Below, one piece after another: positions 1 to 8,603 of a stretch of DNA of 44,223 nt. The first letter of the stretch is position 1. The number at the start of each line of letters is the position of its first letter. The position numbers and the translations under genes were made by a program. The notes under the pieces were generated by a model. That model did not search any database, had not been told where the DNA came from, and saw nothing but the letters and a program-made list of their open reading frames with translations. Location of the stretch: the NCBI RefSeq assembly GCF_000374065.1, contig NZ_KB893266.1, forward strand, positions 26,914 to 71,136, written 5' to 3'. The stretch comes from Spirosoma luteum DSM 19990 (GTDB taxonomy: Bacteria; Bacteroidota; Bacteroidia; Cytophagales; Spirosomataceae).

Positions 1-201
1 AGTACACGATGTACAACTGGTATCTACTCGACTATACTTTTAATAAATCCCCATCTGTATTATTGATTTACATCTACGTTAAATTGTTGACTTGGTAAAT
101 TGTTTATATTTACATTATTATTTAGACGAATCATTCACTTATGTAATTATAATCTATTGTAATCCTATTGTTGAACTAATCATTTACATTAACTTATTTT
201 A

Positions 202-209
202 TATATTTG
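202..209 (+). promoter_or_regulatory. Candidate -7 promoter box for the Xre-type regulator
   Basis: TATATTTG matches the Bacteroidota -7 consensus TAnnTTTG exactly and lies 52 bases before the chosen ATG at 262. The first 246 bases are strongly AT-rich and hold no coding frame I can support. A clear -33 TTG at the right distance is not obvious. Confidence 0.45.
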
Positions 210-261
210 TGACGTTTCTATACAGTATGACGATACATCCAATACATTGACTAAAAGGGAT

Positions 262-777
262 ATGACTATAAATGACAAAATTAAACAGATACTCATTGAG
301 AAGAATCTGACTCCGTCTTATTTTGCCGATGAGATTGGCGTTCAACGATCCAGTATCTCGCACATTCTTTCGGGTCGAAATCGCCCCAGCTTCGATATCA
401 TTCAGAAAATAATTCGTCGCTTTCCCGAATTAGGGTACGAATGGATTATGGAAGAAGAAAATCAACCGGGGTTAAATGACCGACAGATGAATTCATCAGG
501 GTCAAATTATACCAATAGGGGAGTTGGCCGACCAGCACAGAACCGCTCAGACCAATTCAATACAGTACAGCCAGGGGTTTCCTACGCTGCTGTACCCCAA
601 CCTACTAGTGTTCGTAGTCAGCGTACTGAAATTCCGCCCCAGAATATGGTGGTACAAGCGGATGATAATCAAGCCAGTGAACCGTTTACAGCCAACGCAT
701 CGGGAGAGAAAAAGGTAGAACGAATCCTTATTTTTTATACAGACGGTTCGTTCCGGGAGTTCACCCCAACGGTGTAA
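262..777 (+). CDS. Xre-family helix-turn-helix transcriptional regulator
   Basis: A 171-residue DNA-binding regulator, probably cytoplasmic. Residues 5-60 form a Cro/C1-type helix-turn-helix: the core reads TPSYFADEIGVQRSSISHIL, followed by SGRNRPSFDIIQKII, the usual recognition-helix layout. Residues 70-150 are a low-complexity linker rich in Gln, Asn, Ser and Pro. The last 20 residues (KVERILIFYTDGSFREF) form a compact tail that I associate with Bacteroidota Xre regulators. A TTG at 247 could extend the protein by five residues, but ATG 262 is preceded by AAAGGGA and is preferred. The regulated genes are unknown. The next gene, on the same strand, is a disrupted DUF3078 gene 290 bases away. 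Confidence 0.8.
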   Translation: MTINDKIKQILIEKNLTPSYFADEIGVQRSSISHILSGRNRPSFDIIQKIIRRFPELGYEWIMEEENQPGLNDRQMNSSGSNYTNRGVGRPAQNRSDQFNTVQPGVSYAAVPQPTSVRSQRTEIPPQNMVVQADDNQASEPFTANASGEKKVERILIFYTDGSFREFTPTV

Positions 778-1066
778 GTAAAGAAAAAATTCAGGTGTTT
801 TCAGGCTAAAAATGGTCGGCTGATTCTTCCTTTTTTTCAATTAAAGTGCCCTCAAATGCGTTAAAAATGCGTTTTCACCCATAGACAAGGCTAACTAGCT
901 GTAAAGCAACACTTTAGTGTTCCACGTGGATTATTAGTACGTAATCCTGAAAAAACGTAAGGATATTCCTATTATTGCTTACGGTGCTCCTGGTTACCTG
1001 GCACTAAATTGCCGACCTTCGTTACGTCTACTACCTCCTCGCTCATCCGTTATCTCTACCTTCGCT

Positions 1067-2020
1067 GTGCTAGCTGCTGTTCGTCTTTTATTACTTAGTA
1101 GTTCCGTTCTTTTAGGGGTTAGTCTACCAACTGCCTCAGCGCAATCAGACACAACAGCCCGTCCTGAACTACGTAAGCTCTTGAACCGGGGCAACACCGT
1201 CGACAGTGTAGCGATTAAACCGGATTCAACCTACTGGCGTAATAAACTCGAAGCCGGCATAAATTTGAACTAGGGTTCATTCAGCGACAACTGGAAAGGG
1301 GGTGGGGTTAACTCCATTGCTTTTGGTCTTTTGTTCAATGGACGGCTCGCTTACCGAAGGAACCGTTTCAACTGGACCATAAAGACGCAACTTCAATACG
1401 GTATCGTTAAAAATGCGCAGCAGGCACAACGTAAAAGCTCGGACCGGCTGTTTTTTGACGCTAAAGCGGGGTATCTCATTTCCACCCGCTGGCAATGGTT
1501 TGGCTCACTCAATGTCTTGTCGCAGTTTGCTCCCGGTTATGATTATATCACCCTGCCTTCCGGGCAGGAGCAGGACAATCAGATTTCCAACTTTTTCGCT
1601 CCTGGTTACCTGACGGAGTCGTTTGGCCTGGGATACGAACCAACGGATGATTTTAACCTTCAACTGGGTCTGCTAACGGTTCGGCAAACGTTCGTAACCG
1701 ATCCAACCGTCAAGCTGTACGTACCGCAAAATTATGGTGTACCGCTCGACCGGACCAGCCGAACCGAGGTAGCATTTCAATTGGTGGCTAACTACGACCA
1801 TGATATAGCCAGTAACATCAACCTTAATTTTCGGTACCAACTCTTTGCTGATTACCGGAATCTGGCCGCTACTGACCACCGGCTTGATCTGACCATTACG
1901 GGTAAGATAAACAAAGTAATGAATGCTAACCTTAGCGGAGTTATCCTGTACGATCAGGATCAGGATAACACGATTCAATATAGTCAGGCCCTATCGATTG
2001 GTTTCTTTCTGACACTGTAA
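1067..2020 (+). pseudogene. DUF3078 family protein interrupted by an in-frame TAG
   Basis: The reading frame begins at GTG 1067 with a signal peptide (hydrophobic core LLLLSSSVLLGV, cleavage after ASA-Q) and continues in the same frame to TAA at 2018-2020. A single TAG at 1271-1273 interrupts it. Joined, it would encode about 317 codons. The text on both sides is DUF3078-like: AGINLN before the stop and GSFSDNWKGGGVNSIAFG after it, then alternating beta-strand segments ending in SIGFFLTL, as in an outer-membrane beta barrel. Homologues usually have Gln just before this S-x-S-x-N-W stretch, so the simplest explanation is CAG changed to TAG. No ATG start is present: the frame is open back to 938 without another good start. 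It could be a recent pseudogene, a sequencing error, or a gene read through at low level. The product role is unknown. Confidence 0.8.
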
Positions 2021-2162
2021 CTGTTCTTTCTTACGCTGCGTTGACAGGTAACAGCTACTACCTGTTCCAGTACACCTACTACATAGTATATACTGTTAAG
2101 CTATTCCAGGATTATACAGTTTGTTGTATAATTTATATTATGTTAAGTAGATAATTAAAAAG

Positions 2163-2188
2163 GTAGGGCTGGTATTAACCAGCCCTAC
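2163..2188 (-). terminator. Rho-independent terminator of the TPR gene
   Basis: An 11-bp perfect stem (GTAGGGCTGGT / ACCAGCCCTAC) with a 4-nt loop lies just after the minus-strand stop at 2203. On the minus strand it is followed by a CTTTTT tract. Confidence 0.8.
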
Positions 2189-2202
2189 TCTATTCTATAG
2201 TA

Positions 2203-3636
2203 CTACGGCTCGATACAAGCCACCTTCTTCTCTTCAAACTCTTTCAACACCCGTTGGGTAGTTTCCAGGTTGTTCGTCAATTCAGGCTCTTCTTTCACCG
2301 CCTTGGCTTTCAGAAAGTACGGTAATGCCTGTTTGAATTTGCCGCATACCTTACCGTCTGCTTCTTTACCGGACTTAGTATATTCGGCCATCGACATTTT
2401 GTCGACGCCCTGCTTCATTTTAACCGCTTCGTTAAAAACGTACACCCCCATGTTGTAGTTGGCATCGAAGTTATTAGGGTCAACAGCCAGCGCTTTTCCC
2501 AGATACTGTTTTTCCAAGGCCAGATTGTCGTCCTGCGCCTTTTTCAGATCAGCCAGTTTTTTCTCACCAGCCGCAGCCGAAGATGCATTGGCTGCGGCTT
2601 CTTTTGCCGATGCGTCCAGTTTAGCATACTCAGCCTTTTGCTCCGTCAACCGCTTCTGCACATCGGCCAGCTGGCGTTTCACCTCAGCCGTTTTACTCTG
2701 CTTGTTCAACCGGGCAATCTCACTGTTATAGGCATCAATAATGCTCTTGGAATCAGCCAGTTGTTTTGCCGTGTTATCCCCCTTTTTAGACGAACTTTCC
2801 AGTTTCCGGATTTCTTCATCTTCCTTGTGTGCAATGTTATTATACACAATAGAGAGATTAACCAGATTCTGAACGTTGTTCGGATCTTTCTCTACCATCT
2901 GCTTCATACTGGTGATAGCCTCATCCATTTTATTAGAAGTCAACATGATATTGATCTTCTCATTGGCCAAATCCTTATTCGATGGATCCAGAACAATGCC
3001 TTTGTCCAGGGTTGCCAGCGCCTTGTCCATTTCGTTATCGGCCCGGTAAAGCATCGCTAACGAACCATAAATGGCGGCATCCTTACCCCCACCGGCAATG
3101 TACTTTTCCAACTGCACTTTGGCCGTTGCATTATCTTTTACCTGCTGAGCCGCAATCGCTGAGTACAGGGGGGCCAGCGTATCCTTGGGATTGATATTGC
3201 CCGCTATGCCCAGGGACTTGATGGCCTCAGCGTAATTTTTCGACTGGAATTTAGCGACCCCCTGCTGCATAAAGGCATTGTACAGGTTCTGACTCGTCAA
3301 GGCCTCTTCTGCTTCCTTAGCTAGCTTACCAGGACCCCCTTTTTTGTCTTTATCCAGTTCGATAACCTTTTTATAGGCATCATAAGCCGTAGTCGCAGCA
3401 GCCGAGTCCAGCTTGATATTACCGCTGATGGCAATGTTCTGATACGTTTTAGCCCGGTCCAGCCAGGTACTCGCTTTTCCGCCCGCTTTGGCGTCGGTGA
3501 TATCTTTATCGCTTTTTTCTTTCTCCTTTTTAAAAGCGTCAAGGGCAGCCTGGTCCACGGCTGCGGAACCAGTTTGCTGTGCGTACGCCCCTACTGAGAG
3601 GCAACACGCGACGAGAATAACAAAAATTTGTTTCAT
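2203..3636 (-). CDS. Secreted tetratricopeptide-repeat / coiled-coil protein
   Basis: A 477-residue exported protein. The chosen ATG at 3636 gives a clean signal peptide (MKQIFVILVACCLSVGAYA, cut before QQ). The frame is open upstream to 3756, but that extension would cover the hairpin at 3715-3757 and has no export signal. TPR helices are visible around residues 130-260 (NYAEAIKSLGIAGNINPKD, DKALATLDKGIVLDPSNKD, DEAITSMKQMVEKDPNN) and again near the C-terminus (ALPYFLKAKAVKEEPELTNN). Between them, at about residues 270-390, is a highly charged Lys/Glu/Ala coiled coil. It probably acts as a periplasmic scaffold, but the partner is unknown. It lies directly after gyrA on the same strand, separated by a strong hairpin, so it is probably transcribed separately. 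Confidence 0.85.
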   Translation of the reverse strand: MKQIFVILVACCLSVGAYAQQTGSAAVDQAALDAFKKEKEKSDKDITDAKAGGKASTWLDRAKTYQNIAISGNIKLDSAAATTAYDAYKKVIELDKDKKGGPGKLAKEAEEALTSQNLYNAFMQQGVAKFQSKNYAEAIKSLGIAGNINPKDTLAPLYSAIAAQQVKDNATAKVQLEKYIAGGGKDAAIYGSLAMLYRADNEMDKALATLDKGIVLDPSNKDLANEKINIMLTSNKMDEAITSMKQMVEKDPNNVQNLVNLSIVYNNIAHKEDEEIRKLESSSKKGDNTAKQLADSKSIIDAYNSEIARLNKQSKTAEVKRQLADVQKRLTEQKAEYAKLDASAKEAAANASSAAAGEKKLADLKKAQDDNLALEKQYLGKALAVDPNNFDANYNMGVYVFNEAVKMKQGVDKMSMAEYTKSGKEADGKVCGKFKQALPYFLKAKAVKEEPELTNNLETTQRVLKEFEEKKVACIEP

Positions 3637-3714
3637 GTGTAATCGGGGTTGTTTTTTTAATTCAATAACGAAATTACGGATTCTGTCCGTATAAGCATGA
3701 CCATCTACAAATTG

Positions 3715-3757
3715 TTTGAGCCGCCGGACTGATTTCTGGTCAGTCCGGCGGCTCAAA
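3715..3757. terminator. 18-bp perfect inverted repeat between gyrA and the TPR gene
   Basis: The arms 3715-3732 and 3740-3757 (TTTGAGCCGCCGGACTGA and its reverse complement) are perfectly matched around a 7-nt loop. The hairpin begins 18 bases after the gyrA stop. On the minus strand the A/T-rich ends (TTTTGAG...CTCAAAC) give it terminator character, though the trailing T-run is short. Its palindromic ends would work in either direction. Confidence 0.65.
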
Positions 3758-3775
3758 ACCTACTCGTTCATTCGC

Positions 3776-6295
3776 TTATTCCTCAACGAGTAGCGGTTCC
3801 GAATCGAGGGCGATTGCCTCCTCCCCTTCTTCCTGTTTTATTTTGGTTACGGACGATATTTCGTCCCCGTCACGCAGGCTGATGAGCCGCACCCCCTGCG
3901 TATTCCGGCCAATCACACTGATGGCATTGACCGGTGTCCGAATGGCAATACCGGATTTGTTGATGATCATCAAATCATCGTTGTCCGCTACGTCGAGTAC
4001 CGCAACCAGCCGTCCCACTTTCTCGGTAACTTTCAACGTACCGACACCTTTGGCCCCCCGGTTCGTAATCCGATACCCGTCAATGTCGGATCGTTTGCCG
4101 TAGCCATTCTGCGACACAACCAGCAACTGAGCGGCCGCGGAGAGAATGCAGACCATGCCAATCACGTGGTCGGTCTTATCGGATTCGTCCAGCGATATGC
4201 CGCGCACACCAGCCGCCGTGCGGCCCATCGGGCGAACGCGACTTTCGTGGAAACGAACGGCTTTACCCGCACTGGAGGCAATCACGATTTCGTTGTCGCC
4301 ATTCGTCATGCACACGCCAATCAGTTGATCGTCCTCATCAATTGTAATGGCAATGATCCCATTTTGACGGGGCCGGGAGAATTGCTCCAGCATGGTCTTC
4401 TTAATGGTCCCCTGCCGGGTACACATCACAATGTAGTTATTGTTGATGTAGTCCTCGTTCTTGAGATCGGTTACGTTGATGACCGCCCGTACTTTATCAT
4501 CCGATTCAATGTTGATAAAGTTAGCCAGTGGCCGCCCTTTGGACGTACGGGACCCTTCGGGCAGTTCATAGACGGGCAACCAGTACAAACGGCCTTTCTG
4601 AGTAAATGCCAGCAGGGTGTTGTGCATGGTGGCCGTAAACAGGTGCTCCGTAAAATCTTCTTCCTTGGTCACAACCGCTTTCGACCCCACTCCTCCCCGA
4701 CTCTGCGACCGGTACTCGGTGGTGGGTGTCCTTTTGATGTAGCCTTCGTGCGAGATGGTAATCACCATATCCTCGTCGGCAATCAGGGAGAGGTCGCTGA
4801 TGTTACCATCCCCTACCGGATTGATCTGCGTCCGGCGTTCATCCCCGTACCGGGCCAGTATGTCGGTCAGTTCTTCTTTGATAACCTGCCGCTTGCGTTC
4901 TTCACTGGCCAGAATTTCCTTGTAGTCGGCAATTTCCCGCATCAGCTCATCATATTCCGCCTGCAGTTTATCGCGCTCCAGACCCGTCAGGCGTTGCAGC
5001 CGCATTTCCAGAATGGCCTTTGCCTGCAAGTCACTCAGGGAGAACTGCGCCATCAGGCCCGTCCGGGCTATTTCCGCATCCCGCGACGAGCGAATCAGCG
5101 TAATAACCGCATCGATGTGATCCAGGGCGATTAACAGACCTTCCAGGATATGCGCCCGCTTCTCGGCTTCGCGCAGTTCGTACTGCGTCCGGCGGGTAAC
5201 CACGTCGAACCGGTGTTCAACGTAGTACTTCATCATATCTTTCAAGTTCAGTATCATGGGCCGTCCCTTAACGAGGGCCACGTTATTGATACTGAAAGAC
5301 GATTGCAGCGAGGTATGCTTATACAGATTGTTCAGCACCACGTTCGGGATGGCATCCCGGCGCAGGTCATACACCACCCGCAACCCGTCCCGATCCGATT
5401 CGTCCCGAAACGCGACTATCCCTTCAATTTTCTTGTCGTTAATCAGCTCGGCCGTTTTTTCAAGCATCACCGATTTATTGACCATGTACGGAATATCCGA
5501 TACGATAATCTGAGTTTTGCCCCTGTTCTCTTCAATGGTGGCGTTGGCCCGCATCACTACCCGGCCGCGCCCCGTCATGAAGGCCGACTTTACGCCCTCC
5601 ATGCCGTAGATGGTCGCCCCCGTCGGGAAATCGGGTGCTTTAACGTACTGCATCAACTCCTCAATCGTGATGTCATTGTTGTCCAGGTACGCGATGATCC
5701 CGTTCACAACTTCGGTCAGGTTGTGCGGGGCCATGTTCGTAGCCATACCGACCGCAATACCCGACGAGCCATTCAGCAGCAGGTTTGGTAACTTGGCCGG
5801 CATAACGGTTGGCTCTTCGAGCGAATCATCGAAGTTGGGCTGAAAATCAACCGTTTCCTTATAAATGTCGTTCAGCAGCTCTTCAGCAATCCGCTTCAAC
5901 CGGGCTTCGGTATACCGCATGGCTGCCGGAGAATCGCCGTCGATGGAGCCGAAGTTCCCCTGCCCATCCACGAGTGGATACCGGAGTGACCAGTCCTGGG
6001 CCATACGAACCATGGTATCGTACACCGACGAGTCGCCGTGGGGGTGGTATTTACCCAGTACTTCGCCCACGATACGGGCTGATTTTTTGTGGGGTTTGTT
6101 GTAACTGACTCCCAGTTCAGCCATACCGAACAATACCCGTCGGTGAACCGGCTTCAGGCCGTCACGAACGTCGGGAAGAGCACGCGAGATAATAACCGAC
6201 ATTGAGTAATCAATGTAGGCTCCGCGCATTTCGTCCTCAATGTTGATAGGAATAATGTTACTGGGAGCTTCGAGGTCGGGATTTTGGTCCGCCAT
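3776..6295 (-). CDS. gyrA: DNA gyrase subunit A
   Basis: An 839-residue breakage-reunion subunit of DNA gyrase, which introduces negative supercoils with GyrB. The N-terminal topoisomerase IIA domain covers about residues 10-490. The catalytic tyrosine is Tyr128 in [10 protein letters not shown]. The quinolone-pocket segment [12 protein letters not shown] keeps Ser89 and Asp93, equivalent to E. coli Ser83 and Asp87, so no classical resistance change is seen. The C-terminal pinwheel domain follows. Its GyrA-box is QSRGGVG at residues 531-537, a variant of the usual QRRGGKG. The protein ends in an acidic tail ([18 protein letters not shown]). No gyrB is in the window. The paralogue at 35117-37831 is read as ParC because it lacks this box at the corresponding place. 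Confidence 0.97.
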   Translation of the reverse strand: MADQNPDLEAPSNIIPINIEDEMRGAYIDYSMSVIISRALPDVRDGLKPVHRRVLFGMAELGVSYNKPHKKSARIVGEVLGKYHPHGDSSVYDTMVRMAQDWSLRYPLVDGQGNFGSIDGDSPAAMRYTEARLKRIAEELLNDIYKETVDFQPNFDDSLEEPTVMPAKLPNLLLNGSSGIAVGMATNMAPHNLTEVVNGIIAYLDNNDITIEELMQYVKAPDFPTGATIYGMEGVKSAFMTGRGRVVMRANATIEENRGKTQIIVSDIPYMVNKSVMLEKTAELINDKKIEGIVAFRDESDRDGLRVVYDLRRDAIPNVVLNNLYKHTSLQSSFSINNVALVKGRPMILNLKDMMKYYVEHRFDVVTRRTQYELREAEKRAHILEGLLIALDHIDAVITLIRSSRDAEIARTGLMAQFSLSDLQAKAILEMRLQRLTGLERDKLQAEYDELMREIADYKEILASEERKRQVIKEELTDILARYGDERRTQINPVGDGNISDLSLIADEDMVITISHEGYIKRTPTTEYRSQSRGGVGSKAVVTKEEDFTEHLFTATMHNTLLAFTQKGRLYWLPVYELPEGSRTSKGRPLANFINIESDDKVRAVINVTDLKNEDYINNNYIVMCTRQGTIKKTMLEQFSRPRQNGIIAITIDEDDQLIGVCMTNGDNEIVIASSAGKAVRFHESRVRPMGRTAAGVRGISLDESDKTDHVIGMVCILSAAAQLLVVSQNGYGKRSDIDGYRITNRGAKGVGTLKVTEKVGRLVAVLDVADNDDLMIINKSGIAIRTPVNAISVIGRNTQGVRLISLRDGDEISSVTKIKQEEGEEAIALDSEPLLVEE

Positions 6296-6362
6296 TTGAT
6301 AAAGTAGTTTCGCAGAAAATTACTATTCTGGCCTACGCAGTTCACGCAAGCCTCACTATACA

Positions 6363-6370
6363 CAAATATA
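6363..6370 (-). promoter_or_regulatory. Candidate -7 promoter box for gyrA
   Basis: On the minus strand the sequence is TATATTTG, an exact TAnnTTTG match, 67 bases upstream of the gyrA ATG. The segment 6296-6559 between gyrA and the RES toxin is otherwise AT-rich and without a gene I can support. Confidence 0.5.
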
Positions 6371-6559
6371 CAAAATTTTCAGGAGAAAACAGAAATAAAC
6401 CCGTAAAAGCGCGTCTAAGTGGGCTAAAAACGCGCAAAAATGAATCGGCGCAAAACCATATTATCAGGCATGTACTCAACAATACAATCCATCTGTAATA
6501 CAATTCTATTTCAACTAAAACATAACCAATTAACAGGGCGCCTGCTCTGTCTGATTATC

Positions 6560-7009
6560 CTACGATTTGATGCGCGGATCGAAAACAAACCGGTCGGTAC
6601 GCACCAGGTTTATCCGGCTGAAATCGGGGTGCGCCGGGTTGAGCAGGTAATTACTTTCGTTGGGGATAATGGCGGATGGTACCTTCAAAACGGCCGACCG
6701 GCGTTGCTGAAGCCACTCCCCTCCTAGCTGCTGGCAGGTATCGTACCGCTGAAAATCATACCAGTCGGCTGGCAGGGCATCAATAGGAACGGTCTCTATA
6801 GAAAGGCTATCCGGTACGTCGATACTCATTACCCGAAAATCGGCGGTGAGTCCCTCCCCGCTCCGGTGAACCACGTTTTCCAGGCAGGCTAACGCCCGGG
6901 TAGCGGCTGTGTACAGCACAAACTGACCGGCCCTGTTCCAGCGGGCAGCCCCGCCCGAGGCTACCAGGCGGTTGGCGTACACCGTCTTTGTGATGCGATA
7001 GACAAGCAT
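6560..7009 (-). CDS. RES-domain toxin of an Xre-RES toxin-antitoxin pair
   Basis: A 149-residue RES-family protein. Characterised members degrade intracellular NAD+ and arrest growth until the partner antitoxin binds them. The expected landmarks are present: RWN with Arg23, LYTA with Tyr33, and the CLENVVH motif with Glu44, which together form the ADP-ribosyltransferase-like pocket. The C-terminal signature NESNYLLNPAHPDF follows. The length is normal for the family and I see no damage, so it is probably functional. It lies 30 bases downstream of its antitoxin on the same strand, in the usual antitoxin-first order. Confidence 0.88.
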   Translation of the reverse strand: MLVYRITKTVYANRLVASGGAARWNRAGQFVLYTAATRALACLENVVHRSGEGLTADFRVMSIDVPDSLSIETVPIDALPADWYDFQRYDTCQQLGGEWLQQRRSAVLKVPSAIIPNESNYLLNPAHPDFSRINLVRTDRFVFDPRIKS

Positions 7010-7039
7010 TCGGATGCAATTGGCCTGTTGAGCCGTTAT

Positions 7040-7423
7040 TTAGGCCAGGTCGCCGTACTCGATGCGGGTTACCTCATCCATGACCAGGTCGATGCCGCCG
7101 GATGTATACAGCAAGGCAAAAGGCACCTGATTCCCTAACCCGTAGGCGGGTTTGTCCATCCACCGCCGAAAGGCGGCCGCAGACCCAAAAACCGATTCGC
7201 CCGCCTGAAAGAGGGTTATTAGTTTGAGGACTTTCTCGCTGTCCTGCGGGTTAAGCTTTTTCTGCTCCCGCTCGTACCGCTGAAAGGTTTTGAGTGAGGT
7301 ATCGAACACCTCGGCCAGTTGCTCGCGTTTGTATCCGGTCAATTCGGCAACCTCGAAAAAACGGGTAGCCGAAACGCCCTGTAAGGCCTGAGAAACAAGG
7401 GATGTCAGGTTGAAAGCAATCAT
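7040..7423 (-). CDS. Xre/MbcA/ParS-type antitoxin (DUF2384)
   Basis: A 127-residue antitoxin. Residues about 15-60 carry an Xre-like helix-turn-helix (LTGYKREQLAEVFDTSLKTF). The C-terminal DUF2384 toxin-binding part is typical: SAAAFRRWMDKPAYGLGN, then PFALLYTSGGIDLVMDEVTRIEYG. The frame is open upstream to 7498, but ATG 7423 is preferred because the homologous region starts there and a promoter-like TATATTTG lies only four bases ahead of it. It probably neutralises the RES protein and represses its own operon through the direct repeats at 7436-7467. Confidence 0.87.
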   Translation of the reverse strand: MIAFNLTSLVSQALQGVSATRFFEVAELTGYKREQLAEVFDTSLKTFQRYEREQKKLNPQDSEKVLKLITLFQAGESVFGSAAAFRRWMDKPAYGLGNQVPFALLYTSGGIDLVMDEVTRIEYGDLA

Positions 7424-7427
7424 ACCG

Positions 7428-7467
7428 CAAATATAAGAATTTTGTCCCGTAACTACAGAATTTTGTC
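7428..7467 (-). promoter_or_regulatory. Promoter and direct-repeat operator of the Xre-RES operon
   Basis: On the minus strand TATATTTG (7435-7428) matches the Bacteroidota -7 box and lies four bases before the antitoxin ATG. Directly upstream are two exact 11-bp direct repeats, AGAATTTTGTC on the plus strand, at 7436-7446 and 7457-7467. Their starts are 21 bp apart, which is two helical turns. This placement over the promoter fits an autoregulatory operator. Regulation is inferred; the repeats are seen directly. Confidence 0.6.
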
Positions 7468-7555
7468 TTGCTGGATAAAAACTTACCCCCTTTTCCAAAC
7501 CTAACCGACAGTATATAGTTTTAGTAGGTAATTAACCAAATTAATTAACAACGCT

Positions 7556-8131
7556 ATGAAAAAAATTAGCCTATTGATTCTGCTGGCGGTCAGCACTCTA
7601 AGCTTCCAGGCCTGCGACAACAAAAAGAAGGAGTCGGACAGCATGGAGAATGCCGAAGAAGCCAACGAGAACAAGGAAGATGCCGGTAGGGGGCAGAGCG
7701 AAGACACCAGTGAGTTTGCCATGAAAGCGGCCAATGGGGGTATGATGGAAGTGGAACTGGGCCGTATGGCGCAGGAAAAAGGCATGAGCAAAGACGTGAA
7801 AGAGTTTGGTGCCATGATGGTAGCGGATCACTCGAAGGCGAATGAGGAGCTTAAAACACTGGCCACGGCTAAAAACATCACCCTCCCCGCCACCCTCGGA
7901 GAAGATATGCAGGAAGATGTTAATGAGCTGGCCAAACTATCCGGCAAAGAGTTCGACAAAAAATACGTGAGCATGATGGTCGACGATCACAAAGAAGATA
8001 TCAACGCCTTTAAGAAAGCAGCCGAGGATAATAACGTCGATCCCGAGATCAAGGCATTTGCTGCCAAGACACTGCCAACGCTGCAACAACACATGGACCG
8101 CATCAATGCCATCGATAAAATGATGAATTAA
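7556..8131 (+). CDS. DUF4142 family lipoprotein
   Basis: A 191-residue envelope lipoprotein. It starts MKKISLLILLAVSTLSFQA with Cys20 as the lipidation site, followed by a very charged Lys/Glu linker (about residues 22-55). The rest is a DUF4142 domain, a ferritin-like four-helix fold that is common in stress-related secreted proteins. It includes FAMKAANGGMMEVELGRMAQ, then repeated ADHSKANEEL and DDHKEDINAFKKAAED helices, ending in TLPTLQQHMDRINAIDKMM. The biochemical role is not established, and metal ligands cannot be assigned from sequence alone. It is transcribed away from the toxin-antitoxin operon and followed by a hairpin. Confidence 0.85.
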   Translation: MKKISLLILLAVSTLSFQACDNKKKESDSMENAEEANENKEDAGRGQSEDTSEFAMKAANGGMMEVELGRMAQEKGMSKDVKEFGAMMVADHSKANEELKTLATAKNITLPATLGEDMQEDVNELAKLSGKEFDKKYVSMMVDDHKEDINAFKKAAEDNNVDPEIKAFAAKTLPTLQQHMDRINAIDKMMN

Positions 8132-8159
8132 TCGGTTCTCCGTAGTGAACTAATTATCT

Positions 8160-8196
8160 ATTCGCCCGTAGCGTTTATGCAGCGTTACGGGCGAAT
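8160..8196 (+). terminator. Hairpin after the DUF4142 gene
   Basis: The arms ATTCGCCCGTAGCG and CGTTACGGGCGAAT pair over 14 bp with one G-U wobble and a 9-nt loop, 28 bases after the stop at 8131. The following T-run is weak. Confidence 0.5.
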
Positions 8197-8216
8197 CCAT
8201 TTCAAACGAAACGTGT

Positions 8217-8570
8217 ATGAAAACGATGTTTTTAACGATAGGCTTTCTGGTAGCCATTGGCTGGGTACAGGAAGGCAACGCTCAATCAACAACGGGCGGA
8301 CAAAGTGGCGGCTCTACGGCCTCAACGGGTGCAGGCTACCTGACTCCCGGCTCAAGGCCGGCCACCAGCAAAGCCGCCAGCATGAGTATTGCTGATGAGG
8401 GTGCTTCCCGTTCGTACATGTACGTGCCACCCAGTCAGCGGCACAAAGGCCTGGGCAGGAAAAAGAACCAGGCTGTATCACCGGATGGGACCGACAGTAC
8501 CCTGGCTACTAAACGAGCGCAGACACCAACGGCTGGCCAGAAGCGCCCCCGGAAGAACAAGGGGCAGTAG
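8217..8570 (+). CDS. Small secreted protein of unknown function
   Basis: A 117-residue protein with a clear signal peptide (MKTMFLTIGFLVAIGW, cleavage near GNAQ-S). The mature part is low in complexity: a Gly/Ser/Thr-rich stretch (TTGGQSGGSTASTGAG), a central segment SRSYMYVPPSQRHKGLG, and a strongly basic C-terminus (KRPRKNKGQ). No enzymatic motif is visible. I do not recognise the family. The frame stays open for 60 codons after the TAG at 8568-8570, but that text belongs to a nitroreductase relic and not to this protein. Confidence 0.65.
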   Translation: MKTMFLTIGFLVAIGWVQEGNAQSTTGGQSGGSTASTGAGYLTPGSRPATSKAASMSIADEGASRSYMYVPPSQRHKGLGRKKNQAVSPDGTDSTLATKRAQTPTAGQKRPRKNKGQ

Positions 8571-8603
8571 GCTAGAAAAGACCGCCAGGGAATTCGCCAG
8601 AAA

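Noticed and set aside
7..246. A gene end at the left edge of the window
   Set aside because: The first 246 bases are AT-rich with many stops in all frames, and no convincing C-terminus is readable.
1271..1273. TAG recoding (stop codon reassigned) in this organism
   Set aside because: TAG ends several intact genes here, for example the EVE, methyltransferase and LpoA-like genes, so reassignment is unlikely. A point mutation or read error fits better.
985..1615. 15-base exact match GCTCCTGGTTACCTG at 985-999 and 1600-1614
   Set aside because: It is short, has no further flanking similarity and is probably chance.
4166..5134. Long plus-strand open frames opposite gyrA
   Set aside because: gyrA is certain and these frames show only the mirror of its codon bias.
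3776..6295. Quinolone-resistance substitution in GyrA
   Set aside because: Ser89 and Asp93, the equivalents of E. coli Ser83 and Asp87, are unchanged.
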